A stretch of DNA of 64,000 bases, taken from NCBI RefSeq assembly GCF_020400825.1, contig NZ_JAINVH010000019.1:62001-126000 (forward strand). Direction: 5' to 3'. How positions within the stretch are numbered: position 1 is the first letter of the stretch; every line of letters begins with the position of its first letter. Below are positions 16,401 through 25,867 of this stretch, in pieces. The notes under the pieces were generated by a model that was given only the letters and a program-made list of their open reading frames with translations, did no database searches and had not been told where the DNA came from. The translations under genes and the position numbers were made by a program. Source of the DNA: Streptomyces sp. HPF1205 (GTDB taxonomy: Bacteria; Actinomycetota; Actinomycetes; Streptomycetales; Streptomycetaceae).

Positions 16401-17831
16401 TCAAGTGGGGTTCCAGCCGTCAGTGCCGGCGAGGTACTTCTGAGGGGTGTAGTTCGCCGCAGCCGAGGTGCTCATCTGCGGCCGGTTGCCGTTGATGGTG
16501 GCGCCGGCCCCAGTGTTGGCGTACTCGTCGAAACGCGCGTTCTTCCAACTGTTGGAGCTCATATCGACCCAAGGCTGCGCCGTGGCGATGGTGGCCGAGA
16601 GCGAATCCTGGCTGTAGAGCACCTGCGCGGCGGCGCCCCACGGTCGGCCGAGCTGAGTGACGTTGTCGGCCGCGCCGGTGATCGTCGACTTGTAGATCAA
16701 GATGCCGTAGGTGTTGCCGGACGGTGTGCTGGCCGCCGTGATCGGCCCCCCGGTGGTGCGCTTCTGGTAGATCGAGCAGTTACTGAACACCGCCACTGCA
16801 CCGCCGAAGATGAAGTCGACGGTGCCCTCCACGTAGGAGTTCACGTAGTAGGCGCGGTACTTGTTGACCAGCAGGGTGTCCTGGTTGCCGAGGAACCGCA
16901 CGTTGTCGAACACGGCGCGGTCGGCGTCGACGTCAACGGCTACGGCCTGAGTGCCCACCCCGTAGTCGTTGGACAGCGTGAGGTTCGTGGCCTTGAAGTC
17001 GTGTCCGTAGACGAACGCGGTCGAGCTGCCCTCGGTTCCGTAGCCCGCGCTCGCGCCGTGGTTGTCCACGATGACCGTCTGGTTCGCCGCGGAACCGAGC
17101 CCCTGCAGCGTGATATAGGGCTTGTTCGACGGGATGGTCACGACCTCCCGGTAGGTGCCCGGCTTGATGGTGATGACCACCCGGCTGGTGTTGTTCGCCG
17201 GGACGGCGTCGATCGCGGCTTGCACGGTGGTGTACTGGCCGGTGCCGTCGGAGGCGACGGTCGGTGTGCTGGGCGTCGTCGACCCAGCGAGGTGCAGCAG
17301 GATCTGCATTCTGGCGATGTCGGCGCAGGTTTCCTGGATGATGGGGTTGCCACCGGCAGTGGAGCTGTTCCGGTCGCTGAGGCACTGGGAAGTGGCCGCG
17401 CCGACGATCTGGTACTTGCCGGGAGTGGCGGCCGAGGCGCTCAAGGTCCACAGCTGGTTGTTCTGGGCAGTGCCGCAGCCCCACTGCTGGAGCTGGGTGC
17501 CGGAGGTGGTGGAATTGCCGGGAACGTCGATGCACATTCCGGTGGCGACGTTGACCAGGTTGTACTTCCCGGCCGAGGGGACGAGCCGCCACTGCTGGTT
17601 CGTCGCCCCGGCGGCACACGCGGCCTGAGTCAGCAGTGCCCCGGGCGTGGTGTCGCCGACAGGCACCTGGACGCACTTGCCGCTGGCCCCAGGCACCAAA
17701 GTGTAGATACCGCCGGCCACCGGAGCCGTCGCTACGTGCGCCATGGCGACCGCTGTGCCGGTGGCAAAGGGCAGGACGAGCACAGCCGCGAGGCCGCTCA
17801 GCGCGGACCTTCGAATCCTGAGGGTCCTCAT
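16401..17831 (-). CDS. secreted pectinesterase (CE8) with N-terminal ricin-type lectin domain
   Basis: This protein has 476 aa. A Sec signal (MRTLRIRRSALSGLAAVLVL) leads to a ricin B/CBM13-type trefoil (residues about 38-180) with Q-x-W motifs TNQQWRL and NNQLWTL. A pectin methylesterase beta-helix follows. Active-site motifs are FLGNQDTLL (Gln and Asp), GTVDFIFGGA (the second Asp) and LGRPWG (Arg). The enzyme removes methyl groups from pectin outside the cell. Its start is 3 bp after the stop of the polygalacturonase gene, so the two are translationally coupled. De-esterification helps polygalacturonase and PL9 lyase act. Confidence 0.92.
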   Translation of the reverse strand: MRTLRIRRSALSGLAAVLVLPFATGTAVAMAHVATAPVAGGIYTLVPGASGKCVQVPVGDTTPGALLTQAACAAGATNQQWRLVPSAGKYNLVNVATGMCIDVPGNSTTSGTQLQQWGCGTAQNNQLWTLSASAATPGKYQIVGAATSQCLSDRNSSTAGGNPIIQETCADIARMQILLHLAGSTTPSTPTVASDGTGQYTTVQAAIDAVPANNTSRVVITIKPGTYREVVTIPSNKPYITLQGLGSAANQTVIVDNHGASAGYGTEGSSTAFVYGHDFKATNLTLSNDYGVGTQAVAVDVDADRAVFDNVRFLGNQDTLLVNKYRAYYVNSYVEGTVDFIFGGAVAVFSNCSIYQKRTTGGPITAASTPSGNTYGILIYKSTITGAADNVTQLGRPWGAAAQVLYSQDSLSATIATAQPWVDMSSNSWKNARFDEYANTGAGATINGNRPQMSTSAAANYTPQKYLAGTDGWNPT

Positions 17832-17834
17832 CGG

Positions 17835-19094
17835 TCAGCTCACCGTCGCATTGCTCTGCTTGATCCACGCCGGCCCCGAGGCGGGCGTGATGCTGACCGA
17901 GCTGGTGGCCACGGACGCGTTCCGCACGACCACGCCGGTCTTGGCGCTGATGTTCACCGAGGTGAGCGTCAGGCCGCTGATCGGCTGCTCGGGCACGCCG
18001 ATGATCTGGCCGGCCGCGGTAGCACCCGTCGCTGTGACCTTGCTGATGGCGATGCCGTAGTAGTCCGGCGTGGTGCTGGTGACCGCCTGGGCCGGGTCGC
18101 CGTCGGCGGGGATGCTCGGGTAGTACGCCGTGATCAGGATCGGGGTGGCCACGCCGGTCATCGTGAGGTGCGTGTACGTCAGCGCGTGCACCGCACCGCC
18201 GCGGCCGCGGGCCGACTTGATCCGGATGCCGGAGGACGTGCCGGTCATGGTGTCGTCGTGCACCGAGACGTTGTAGACGCCACCGCCGGTGTAGCTGCCG
18301 ATCGAAAGGCCGTGTCCGTGCAGGATCGTGTCGCTGGAGACGGTGATGTCGTGCGCCGGGCCGTCGCCGGCCGAGGAGTCGATCGCCACGTTGTCGTCCC
18401 CGCAGTCGATGGTGCTGTTGGTCAGCCTCACGCTGCTGGAGGACCAGATGTCGAATCCGTCGGTGTTGGGCGAGGTCGGCGGGGAGCTGATGTGCATGCC
18501 GTCGATCGTCACGTTGGTCGACTGCTTCATCGTCACATGCGCGTTCGGGGCGTTCTTGACGGTGATGTCGGTGAGCGAGGCGGTGCCGACCGACTGCAGG
18601 GAGATCATCGCCGGGCGCGGGGACAGGGGCTTCCCCGCCGCCTTCTCCGCCTCGATCTCCGCCCACCACGGCGCGCCCTGGCCGTCGATGGTGCCGCCGC
18701 CGTCGATGGTGACATCGCTCGCCTTGCTCGCCGTCAGCAGTGCGGCCAGGCCGGAGCCGGAAGTCGCATAGTCCGCGGCGTTCTGTGAGGCCAGTAGCGT
18801 GGCCCCTGCGTCGATCTGCAGCGTGATCCCGCTGGGAAGGGTGAGCGGGCCGGTCAGATACGAACCCGCGGTCAGCTCGGCGACACCGCCGTTGGAGCAG
18901 GCCGTGATCGCCTTTTGCAGCGCGGCGGTGTCCTTGGTCATGCCGTTGCCGGTCGCGCCGTAGGACTTCGCGGAGCAGACGGTCGCGGCGAGAGCGGGGT
19001 GGGCCAGTGCCGGGAGGAGGCCGGCCGCCAGGGCCGCCGAGGTGATGGCGACCCTCAGCGCCGGCTTCGGCCGGCTTCTTGTGAACGTGAGCAT
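17835..19094 (-). CDS. secreted polygalacturonase-type glycoside hydrolase (GH28)
   Basis: This protein has 419 aa, with a Sec signal ending in ALAATVCSAK. The GH28 beta-helix carries all four motifs: SPNTDGFDIWSS, CGDDNVAID (the acid pair), HGHGLSIGS (His) and GIRIKS. It hydrolyses homogalacturonan or a related pectin outside the cell. The start ATG follows GAAGGG. The promoter is recognisable at 19150-19178 and is duplicated (see 19148-19210). It is the first gene of an operon with the pectinesterase. Confidence 0.92.
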   Translation of the reverse strand: MLTFTRSRPKPALRVAITSAALAAGLLPALAHPALAATVCSAKSYGATGNGMTKDTAALQKAITACSNGGVAELTAGSYLTGPLTLPSGITLQIDAGATLLASQNAADYATSGSGLAALLTASKASDVTIDGGGTIDGQGAPWWAEIEAEKAAGKPLSPRPAMISLQSVGTASLTDITVKNAPNAHVTMKQSTNVTIDGMHISSPPTSPNTDGFDIWSSSSVRLTNSTIDCGDDNVAIDSSAGDGPAHDITVSSDTILHGHGLSIGSYTGGGVYNVSVHDDTMTGTSSGIRIKSARGRGGAVHALTYTHLTMTGVATPILITAYYPSIPADGDPAQAVTSTTPDYYGIAISKVTATGATAAGQIIGVPEQPISGLTLTSVNISAKTGVVVRNASVATSSVSITPASGPAWIKQSNATVS

Positions 19095-19147
19095 GTCAGA
19101 GGACCCTTCGTAGCGTTGTGGGGGGAGTCGCTCCTGGGAACTGCTGC

Positions 19148-19210
19148 GGAAGTTATCCGACCTTTCCGAGCGGGTCAAGGAAGTTGTCCGACCTTTCCGA
19201 GAGGGATCAA
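19148..19210 (-). promoter_or_regulatory. tandemly duplicated promoter/operator of the pectinase operon
   Basis: Two head-to-tail copies of a 31-32 bp element (19148-19178, 19179-19210) differ at few positions. On the minus strand the inner copy gives TTGACC, 17 bp, TAACTT: a good housekeeping-type promoter about 50 bp before the GH28 start. The outer copy gives TTGATC, 18 bp, CAACTT. Between the boxes both carry CGGAAAGGTCGGA, which may be an operator. The whole promoter has been duplicated. Confidence 0.7.
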
Positions 19211-19766
19211 GGAGCCTCCGGGTCATTGATCTATCTCCAACTGGCCCTGCAGGGCCAGTAGTTGGCGTGACTGACGAGTGAAGCCGCCGGTAGACGGGGT
19301 CACGGCCAGGATCACCCCTGCCACCAGAGGCCGCGCCCGACTCGCCGCCTGCCCCGGCATCGGCACAACCACTGCGTACCGTTGCACCACCCAAGGCCGC
19401 TTGAGGACCCTGCGGCCGGGCATGCGGCCGCCCCGTCGCGCAGGGAGGCACTCCAAGCTACGGTGCTCCCCACATCAACATTGATCGGATCTTTCATGCC
19501 GTGGTGTGGGCTGGCAATTACCACGTTGCCGCAACGTGCGACGCGGTTCCGGTGTGTGCGTTATGGGTTGAGGCTTGGCTCGCACGACTTCGGCTTCCGT
19601 GCCCATCGACGCCCTCGGCTCGCGAACGCTTGAGAGAGCGCAAGTCGTCCGTGAGCGTCTGCCACCGAAACGGGGTGAACGGGGTCTGCACGGTGAGTGG
19701 CCCTGGCTCGCTTTTGGTGGTGACGGATCGTGGTGCGGGCGCGAACCCCGCGGGGCGCCGCAGCGA
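19211..19766. other. gene-free gap
   Basis: About 550 bp lie between the GH28 promoter and the terminator of the GH95 gene. Open frames on both strands have neither ribosome sites nor recognisable products, so nothing else is supported. Confidence 0.5.
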
Positions 19767-19806
19767 CCCCGGTGTCCGCCGCGCGGGGACGCGGTGGACA
19801 CCGGGG
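19767..19806 (-). terminator. strong hairpin terminator after GH95 gene
   Basis: CCCCGGTGTCCGCCGC (19767-19782) pairs with GCGGTGGACACCGGGG (19791-19806) with one G-T wobble and an 8-nt loop. It lies 24 bp past the stop codon of the minus-strand GH95 gene. Confidence 0.8.
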
Positions 19807-19830
19807 GTTACGGCGAGTGCTGGTCCCGGA

Positions 19831-22800
19831 TCAGTTGCAGGCGGTTCCGTTCAGGGTGAAGGCGCTGGGCGAGGTGTCGTTGCTGGTGAAGGTGCCCTGG
19901 AATCCGAAGGAGGTGCTGGCGCCCGGGGCGATGGCGGCGTCGTAGTCCACGTTCACCGCGGAGGCCGTGGCACCGGACTGGGTGACGGTGGCGCTCCAGG
20001 CGCTGGTGACCTTCTGGTCACCGGGGAAGGTCCACTTCAGCGTCCAGCCGTTGATCGCGGAGGTACCGGTGTTGTCGATCACCACGTTGGCGGTGAACCC
20101 GCCTGTCCACTCGGAGGCACGCTGGTAGTCCACGTGGCAGGTCCCGCCGCCGGATGATCCGCCGGTCACCGTCCAGGTGAAGGAGGTGGAGCCCGATGCA
20201 CCGGTCGGGTCGGTGACGGCGACGGTCACGGTGAACGTCCCCGCCTTGGTGGGGGTGCCGGAGATCAGGCCCGAGGAACTGATCGACAGCCCGGCCGGCA
20301 GGCCTGTCGCCGCGTACGTCAGCGTCTGGCCCGAGGCGGAGTCGGTGGCGTGCACCTGCACCGCGGTGACCGCGGTGCCGACCGTCCCGGACTGGCTGCC
20401 CGGGTTGGTGACGGTCACGGTGTTGCTGCCCGCGGACGGCAGAGTGTTGCCGCTCAGGCCGATCGTGACACTGCCCAGCTGCTTGTAGGCGGTCGCCCGG
20501 GTTCCGGTGACGGAGGCGAAGGGCAGGGAGGTGGTGAGCGCGCTCGGCCGCTCGACCAGGTAGGTCTGACCGGTGGTCACCGGGACGCTGAGCGTGGAGT
20601 TCGTGGTCGGCGAGACGACGACGGCGCCGGTCGAGCCGTTGACGACCTCGGCCTGCTGTCCGGACCAGGGGTTGCGCACGGTCATCGTCGTGGTGCTGCC
20701 GGCCTCGATGGCGGCGGTGGCCAGGGTGCCGCCCTCGACCTGGACGTCGACCTTGGAGCCGCCCTGGACGAAGACCTGGCCCGAGCCGTCCCAGCCCGAG
20801 GGCCACGCGGGAGCGAAGCGCAGCGTGCCGTCGTAGTCGGTCGCGAACGCCTCGTCCAGCGTCGCGGCCACGTTGGAGATCTGCTCGATGTACGGCTCGT
20901 CCGGGGAGCTGGTGTTCCACGCGGCCAGTCCCGAGGGGTAGATCTGGTACTTCTCGGTGTTCGCGACGAGTTGGGACGAGACCTCGGACGCCAGGTCCAG
21001 CCGCGCCGCCTGGATCGAGTCGTACGCCCAGTCGTGGCTGTTGACGTAGCTGCGGTGGCTGTAGGTGCGCTTCGCCAGGGCGGTCAGGTCGTCGCCGTTG
21101 ACGACGGTCTTGTCGCCGATCAGGTTGTAGGGCCAGACCGGTTCGAGCCCGATGTTCTCCGAGTTGTGGGTGCTCGCGGTCGGCTCGTACGAGTTGCCGA
21201 TCACGTCGGTGCCGGAGGAGTCCGCGGACGGGCCGAGCAGCTTTGAGTGCGTGCTCTGGTCGGTGCGCGCGTACGGTTCGACGTGCGTCAGGGCGGTGCG
21301 CAGCTGCGAGACCAGCGAGGAGTCGGTGCCGAGCAGGGTCGCGGCGTTCACCGTCGCGGTGAACAGGGCCTGGTCGGCGGCGATGTCGGTGGTCGGGTCC
21401 TTCACCGCCCACTGGGTCTCGTGCGCGTTGGCCACCGCGTGCAGGTAGCCGTCGGAGCCGACCGACTGCCAGGCCAGCAGGAAGGTCGCCGCCTGCTGGA
21501 GCACCGGGTAGTACTTCTGCAGGAAGGCGCGGTCACCGGTGTCCTGGTACTGCTGCCAGATCCACAGCGCGATCTCCGCGCCGCTGGTGATGGTCTCCGC
21601 GTTCCAGCTCGGGCTGGAGGCCGTCGCGCAGGAGGCGTTGTTGGTGTTGTCGCCGCCGTTGTAGTAGCCGTTGCCGTTGAACCGCATGGTCTCCGGAACG
21701 CAGGCGCCCGGCTTGCCGTTCATGTTCGCGCTGGTCCACGACTCGATCGCCGGCAGGTCCTTGAGGTACATGTCGAACAGCGGCAGGTTCTGCGCGAACG
21801 CGCCGGAGTCGAGGTTGGCCTGGATCTGGCCGCGCAGGTTCCACAGCCAGTACCCGGCCGGATACCAGTCCTGCTTGTCTCCGTCGTACGCGTACAGGTC
21901 GGCGAGTCCCGCCTGGCTGCCCGGGTACTGGCCGGAGTGCATGATCCCGGCCTCGAGGTACAGGTAGAGGGTGTGCAGGTTCTCCATGTACTGGGCGGTG
22001 CCGTCGGAGGAGCTCGCCTCGATCAGTCCGCTGTGCGACCAGAAGTTGTTCCACCACGCGGACTGCGTCGCCAGCAGCGACGACTCGCTCGCGGTGGTGT
22101 CGGAGCCGATCAGGGTGGAGGCGGTGGAGTTCGCGCTGCCGCCGGTCCACGAGGGCGAGGCGACGATCACCCGGTACGAGCCGTTGCTGCTGGGGTTGAA
22201 CGCCACCTGCACCTGCGTGGAGTTGACCACGGAGGCAGACACGTTCGACCCACCCGCGGTGATCGCGGCCATCGCCCCGAACGTCTGGTCGGAGTGCCCG
22301 GTCTGGGAGTTGTCCGACCACGACTGCGCCAGGCTCGCGACAGCGCCGGAGGCGGTCGCCGTGGGGTTGCGGCCGCTCCACAGGTTCACGGTGGCGGTCT
22401 GCCGAGTGCCTGGGGCGGCTCCGGTGACGTCCACGACCAGTTCGTCCTTGCCGGCCGGCACCCAGGCCGTGAGGGTCATGCCGCCGCCGGACTCGTGCAG
22501 GACCCCGTTGTACAGATCCAGGTAGCCGACGAAGTTCGAGGCCGAGGTCATCGCCGACAGGCCGGGGATGTTCAGCTGGCCCGGCGAGAGGCGCTTGGGC
22601 ATCGTGTCACTGCGGTTGAGCTGCGCGGTGAAGCCGTTCGCGGCCCACGTGGAGACGCCCAGCGCCCCGTTGCCAAGCGGCAGGAACTGGTTGGCCGACG
22701 AGTTCGCCTTGCCGATCACCACGTTCGACCGGGAGACGATTCCTCCGATGTTCTGGGAGAAGGCGCCATTGTGCCAGGCGGTTGTCACCGTGGCAGCGGC

Positions 22801-22899
22801 AGCCGGCGACTGCGAGCCGACTGTCACCGCCAACAGTGGCGTGACGAGGGTAAGCGCCGTGGCGGCAGCACGCCGCAACAGCCTTGGACGGTGGGACAC
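19831..22899 (-). CDS. secreted GH95-family alpha-L-fucosidase/galactosidase with Ig-like and CBM2 domains
   Basis: This protein has 1022 aa. The start is a GTG with AGGAGG upstream. A Sec signal ends in SPAAAATV. The large N-terminal part fits GH95: WHNGAFSQNIGGI, QFLPLGNGALGVS, DWYPAGYWLWNLRGQ, AETITSGAEIALWIWQQYQD and HNSENIGLEPVWPYNLIGD. It acts on plant-wall side chains such as fucose or L-galactose of xyloglucan or RG-II. It continues with a He_PIG/Ig-like domain (TYAATGLPAGLSISSSGLIS) and a C-terminal CBM2 (VDYQRASEWTGGFTANVVID) that binds cellulose. It is transcribed alone and followed by a strong terminator. Confidence 0.85.
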   Translation of the reverse strand: MSHRPRLLRRAAATALTLVTPLLAVTVGSQSPAAAATVTTAWHNGAFSQNIGGIVSRSNVVIGKANSSANQFLPLGNGALGVSTWAANGFTAQLNRSDTMPKRLSPGQLNIPGLSAMTSASNFVGYLDLYNGVLHESGGGMTLTAWVPAGKDELVVDVTGAAPGTRQTATVNLWSGRNPTATASGAVASLAQSWSDNSQTGHSDQTFGAMAAITAGGSNVSASVVNSTQVQVAFNPSSNGSYRVIVASPSWTGGSANSTASTLIGSDTTASESSLLATQSAWWNNFWSHSGLIEASSSDGTAQYMENLHTLYLYLEAGIMHSGQYPGSQAGLADLYAYDGDKQDWYPAGYWLWNLRGQIQANLDSGAFAQNLPLFDMYLKDLPAIESWTSANMNGKPGACVPETMRFNGNGYYNGGDNTNNASCATASSPSWNAETITSGAEIALWIWQQYQDTGDRAFLQKYYPVLQQAATFLLAWQSVGSDGYLHAVANAHETQWAVKDPTTDIAADQALFTATVNAATLLGTDSSLVSQLRTALTHVEPYARTDQSTHSKLLGPSADSSGTDVIGNSYEPTASTHNSENIGLEPVWPYNLIGDKTVVNGDDLTALAKRTYSHRSYVNSHDWAYDSIQAARLDLASEVSSQLVANTEKYQIYPSGLAAWNTSSPDEPYIEQISNVAATLDEAFATDYDGTLRFAPAWPSGWDGSGQVFVQGGSKVDVQVEGGTLATAAIEAGSTTTMTVRNPWSGQQAEVVNGSTGAVVVSPTTNSTLSVPVTTGQTYLVERPSALTTSLPFASVTGTRATAYKQLGSVTIGLSGNTLPSAGSNTVTVTNPGSQSGTVGTAVTAVQVHATDSASGQTLTYAATGLPAGLSISSSGLISGTPTKAGTFTVTVAVTDPTGASGSTSFTWTVTGGSSGGGTCHVDYQRASEWTGGFTANVVIDNTGTSAINGWTLKWTFPGDQKVTSAWSATVTQSGATASAVNVDYDAAIAPGASTSFGFQGTFTSNDTSPSAFTLNGTACN

Positions 22900-22951
22900 G
22901 AGTCCTCCTGACGCGTCGCAATGGTGTGGGGGGGATGCGACACAACCGTCG

Positions 22952-22966
22952 ACACATCGGATGTGT
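22952..22966. promoter_or_regulatory. operator palindrome upstream of GH95
   Basis: ACACATC-G-GATGTGT is a perfect 7-1-7 inverted repeat 52 bp before the GH95 start. A related imperfect site GATACCTAGGATGTATG lies at 23031-23047. The PL9 gene has GATAC-ATCGC-GTATC upstream (40821). The shared ACATC core hints at one regulator, most likely of GntR or LacI type; no such gene is in the window. Confidence 0.6.
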
Positions 22967-23047
22967 TATAGCGCAACTGCCGCCGGCCGTCCAGAGAAGC
23001 CGGCCCAGGGGACGACATCACACACCCGTAGATACCTAGGATGTATG

Positions 23048-24100
23048 TCGCCAGCAGTCGTCACCGGACCGCCTGACGGCCCGTTACCCGCGGCCCGCGG
23101 CAGACGGAACGCACGATATTTTCACCGTCCGAGAGAAGGCACCTGAACAGCGGCGGGGCGCGAAATCCGGCGGACATCGGTCCGTTGCGGCACCGCACCA
23201 CCCTTGCCATTCCGGACCGGTACTGCCACGCTTCCTGATCGATGCGGCACAACCCCACAACAGAACACCCGATCTATCGAGCCAGGGGTGACCAGCCCCG
23301 GTGCCGCCTCCCGCGAGCGCCGGGCACGGCCGGCCGCCGCCCGTCGCGGCGCCGCCCCCGCCGGTTCTGACGCGTCCACCCGGTCCGGGCTCCCGAGTCA
23401 CGGGTCGACCGCGGCCACGCGCACGGCCGCCGCGAGTCGGCCGTTCGGGCCCTCGCGACCGGCGGGCGCGATCGAGCATGGATGGCAGTTGCCGCATGCG
23501 TTCGGCGCGGAGGTTGTCGCCGGCCTGCGGGCCCTGCGGGCGTCGCCGTACTCGGCAAGGGTCTGAGTGGCGGACGCGGGGTCAATGCCCCTGCCTGCCG
23601 AGGCAAGCAGGGAGTCGATCCACTCCTGCGCCCATTCCGGCGTGGGATGCAGCGAGATACGGGGTGGCGGCAGCGGCATGAGGGCCGCGTGGTCACGGGC
23701 CGCCCGCTCGCCGATGACCTCCCGGTGCGTCCTGTGGATCTGGGACCGCCGCTGCGGCACCCAGGCCATGAAGGCGGCGTCCGTCTCCTCTGTCGTACCG
23801 GTACCCGATGCGACTCATGTGGGGCAGCCGGCCCAGGCCCGTTCTCCTCATGGGTTCAGCGCGGTCCCCCGGTCGCGAACCGGACATCGTGCTGCTACGC
23901 CGAAGCCCTGTCCCAGTGGTCGGCACTTTTGGTTGCGCCACGCCGATGTGGTTTGTCCGCAGAATTCCGCAAACTCTACGTTTGAATGGTGCACCGACTG
24001 CCAGTCGTCGGCCCACTGGCGCGTCCCCGGACGTCACAGCGGCCGTGCGAGGGGTTGGCCGGGGCAGTCCGCCGTCTCCGTCAACGTAGGAGTACTCGTC
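23048..24100. other. long region without a firmly supported gene
   Basis: The best candidate is a minus-strand frame at 23398-23769 (123 aa): MAWVPQRRSQIHRTHREVIG, then RISLHPTPEWAQEWIDSLLA and NACGNCHPCSI. Codon third positions are GC-rich and the protein is sensibly charged, but it has no ribosome site and no family I recognise. It may be a small gene or a decayed one. The remainder shows nothing. Confidence 0.35.
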
Positions 24101-24706
24101 ATGGCCGTACGTGTTGCAGTCGTCTACTACAGTGCCACCGGGAATGTGCACGCGCTGGCTGATGCCGTGGCCAAGGGGGCCGCGAGCCGTGGTGCCGAGG
24201 TGCGTCTTCGGAGGGTCCCCGAGCTGGCCCCGGACTCGGCGATCGACGCGAACCCGGCGTGGCGGGCGCATGTGGACGCCACGAAGGACAGCGTCCCTGA
24301 GGCGACCTTGGCCGACCTGGAGTGGGCGAGCGCGTACGCCTTCGGCACCCCGACCCGCTACGGCACGCCCTCGGCCCAGCTGAAGCAGTTCATCGACACG
24401 ACCGGTGGGATCTGGCAGGCCGGTGTGTTCCACAGCAAGCCGGCGACGAGCTTCACCTCGTCGATCAACCGCCATGGCGGGCAGGAGTCCACCATCCTGT
24501 CGCTCAACAACGTGTTCTACCACTGGGGCTGCATCATCGTGCCGCCCGGCTACACCGACCCGCTGCTTTTCGCTGCCGGCGGCAACCCCTACGGAACTTC
24601 GTGGCCGAGCGGCGGCGGTGAGTTGCCCGATCAGGCGACCCTGGACGCCGCGAACTACCAGGGGCGGCACCTCGCCGATATCGCAGGGCGCCTCACCCAG
24701 GCGTAG
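24101..24706 (+). CDS. wrbA: NAD(P)H:quinone oxidoreductase, WrbA-type flavodoxin fold
   Basis: This 201-aa protein has a phosphate-binding loop for FMN, YYSATGNVHALADAVA (residues 9-24). It also has the WrbA signature PTRYGTPSAQLKQFIDTTGG, a central SINRHGGQESTILSLNN, and YGTSWPSGGGELP. Family members reduce quinones by two electrons and protect against quinone redox cycling. This fits a neighbourhood of aromatic catabolism, although no operon links them. The ATG is preceded by TAGGAG at 9 bp spacing. Confidence 0.88.
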   Translation: MAVRVAVVYYSATGNVHALADAVAKGAASRGAEVRLRRVPELAPDSAIDANPAWRAHVDATKDSVPEATLADLEWASAYAFGTPTRYGTPSAQLKQFIDTTGGIWQAGVFHSKPATSFTSSINRHGGQESTILSLNNVFYHWGCIIVPPGYTDPLLFAAGGNPYGTSWPSGGGELPDQATLDAANYQGRHLADIAGRLTQA

Positions 24707-24755
24707 CCCCACGAGGACGGACCTCGTTCCTGGCAGCATGGGCGCATTTGCGACG

Positions 24756-24768
24756 ATTACGACGTAAT
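24756..24768. promoter_or_regulatory. operator candidate before the SDR gene
   Basis: ATTAC-GAC-GTAAT is a perfect 5-3-5 inverted repeat, 49 bp upstream of the SDR start. No regulator gene is adjacent. Confidence 0.4.
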
Positions 24769-24817
24769 GTGAACGTCACCAAAGGCGTGGACCGATCGAT
24801 CCGGAACGAGGATTCCC

Positions 24818-25612
24818 ATGGAACTGCACCTCAAGGACAAGGTCGCCGTCGTCACCGGGGCCAGCAAGGGCATCGGCCTGGCCGTGGTCGAGCGGCTGGC
24901 CGGGGAGGGTGTCAAGGTCGTGGCCGGCAGCCGCACGTCCTCACCCGAGCTGGAGGCCCTGGCGGCCGGTCATGACGTCACCGTCGTGTCGGTCGACCTG
25001 TCGACCGCCGAGGGCGCCGAGCGCTTGGTCCGGCAGGCAGTGGAGCGCCACCGGCGCCTGGACATCCTCGTCAACAACGTCGGGGCCGCTGAGCCCCGCG
25101 AGTCGTTCCTCGCGGTCAGCGATTCCGAGTGGCAGCGAATCTTCGACCTGACCTTCTTCAGCGCCGTACGCGCCAGCCGCGCGGCGCTGCCCCACCTGGT
25201 CGCGGCGGGCGGTGCGGCCATCGTGAACATCAGCTCGATCAACGCCCGTCTGCCCTTCCCCATGGTGGTCGACTACTCGGCCGCCAAGGCCGCGCTGACG
25301 AACCTGAACAAGTCGCTGTCGGAGGAGTTCGCGCCCCAGGGCGTACGCGTCAACGCCATCGCCCCTGGGCCGGTCCGAACCCCGTTCTGGACCGCGCCGG
25401 GCGGCTTCGCCGACGCCACCGCCGCGGCTGCCGGCACCACCGCGCAGGAGGCGCTCGACGTGGTCGTCCCGCAGAACATGGGCATCAGTTCGGGCCGGAT
25501 CACCGAGGCCCACGAGGTCGCCGACCTCGCCCTCTTCCTCGCCTCGCCCCTCGCCGCCAACGTCACGGGCACGGAGATCCTCATCGACGGCGGGCAGGCC
25601 AAGACGCTCTGA
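24818..25612 (+). CDS. short-chain dehydrogenase/reductase
   Basis: This 264-aa protein is a classical SDR. It has the cofactor loop TGASKGIGL (residues 14-22), NNVG at about 88, and the catalytic triad in SSINARLPFPMVVDYSAAKA with Ser, Tyr and Lys. APGPVRTPFW follows and the C-terminal IDGGQA completes the fold. The substrate cannot be read from the sequence; a Rossmann-fold oxidoreductase on an alcohol or ketone is likely. It stands 111 bp after wrbA with its own upstream palindrome. Confidence 0.88.
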   Translation: MELHLKDKVAVVTGASKGIGLAVVERLAGEGVKVVAGSRTSSPELEALAAGHDVTVVSVDLSTAEGAERLVRQAVERHRRLDILVNNVGAAEPRESFLAVSDSEWQRIFDLTFFSAVRASRAALPHLVAAGGAAIVNISSINARLPFPMVVDYSAAKAALTNLNKSLSEEFAPQGVRVNAIAPGPVRTPFWTAPGGFADATAAAAGTTAQEALDVVVPQNMGISSGRITEAHEVADLALFLASPLAANVTGTEILIDGGQAKTL

Positions 25613-25867
25613 CTGTTCGCCGTCCCGGGTCTGGGCACCGCCCGCCGGCCCGGCAGCCATGAGGTGCGCCGTGGCCGGGCGGAGTACGAGCCCTGCCCAG
25701 GTGTCGTTCTCCCGCGCCGGGCCGTCGCGATGATCGCGGGGGCTCGGCCGAGGTAGGCCGATCGCCGCAAAGGCGTGCGCCACGATGGGCCGTACGCTGT
25801 CCCGGGGTCCGGCATGCGGTAGTAGTCGTGGCGTGACGAACACGAGGTTGAACGGATCGGCTCGGCC

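Noticed and set aside
19223..19700. Open frames between the GH28 promoter and GH95 terminator
   Set aside because: No ribosome site, biased toward Arg/Pro, conflicting frames on both strands.
23204..23681. Plus-strand Pro/Arg/Ala-rich frames
   Set aside because: Composition and position fit shadow frames; no start signal.
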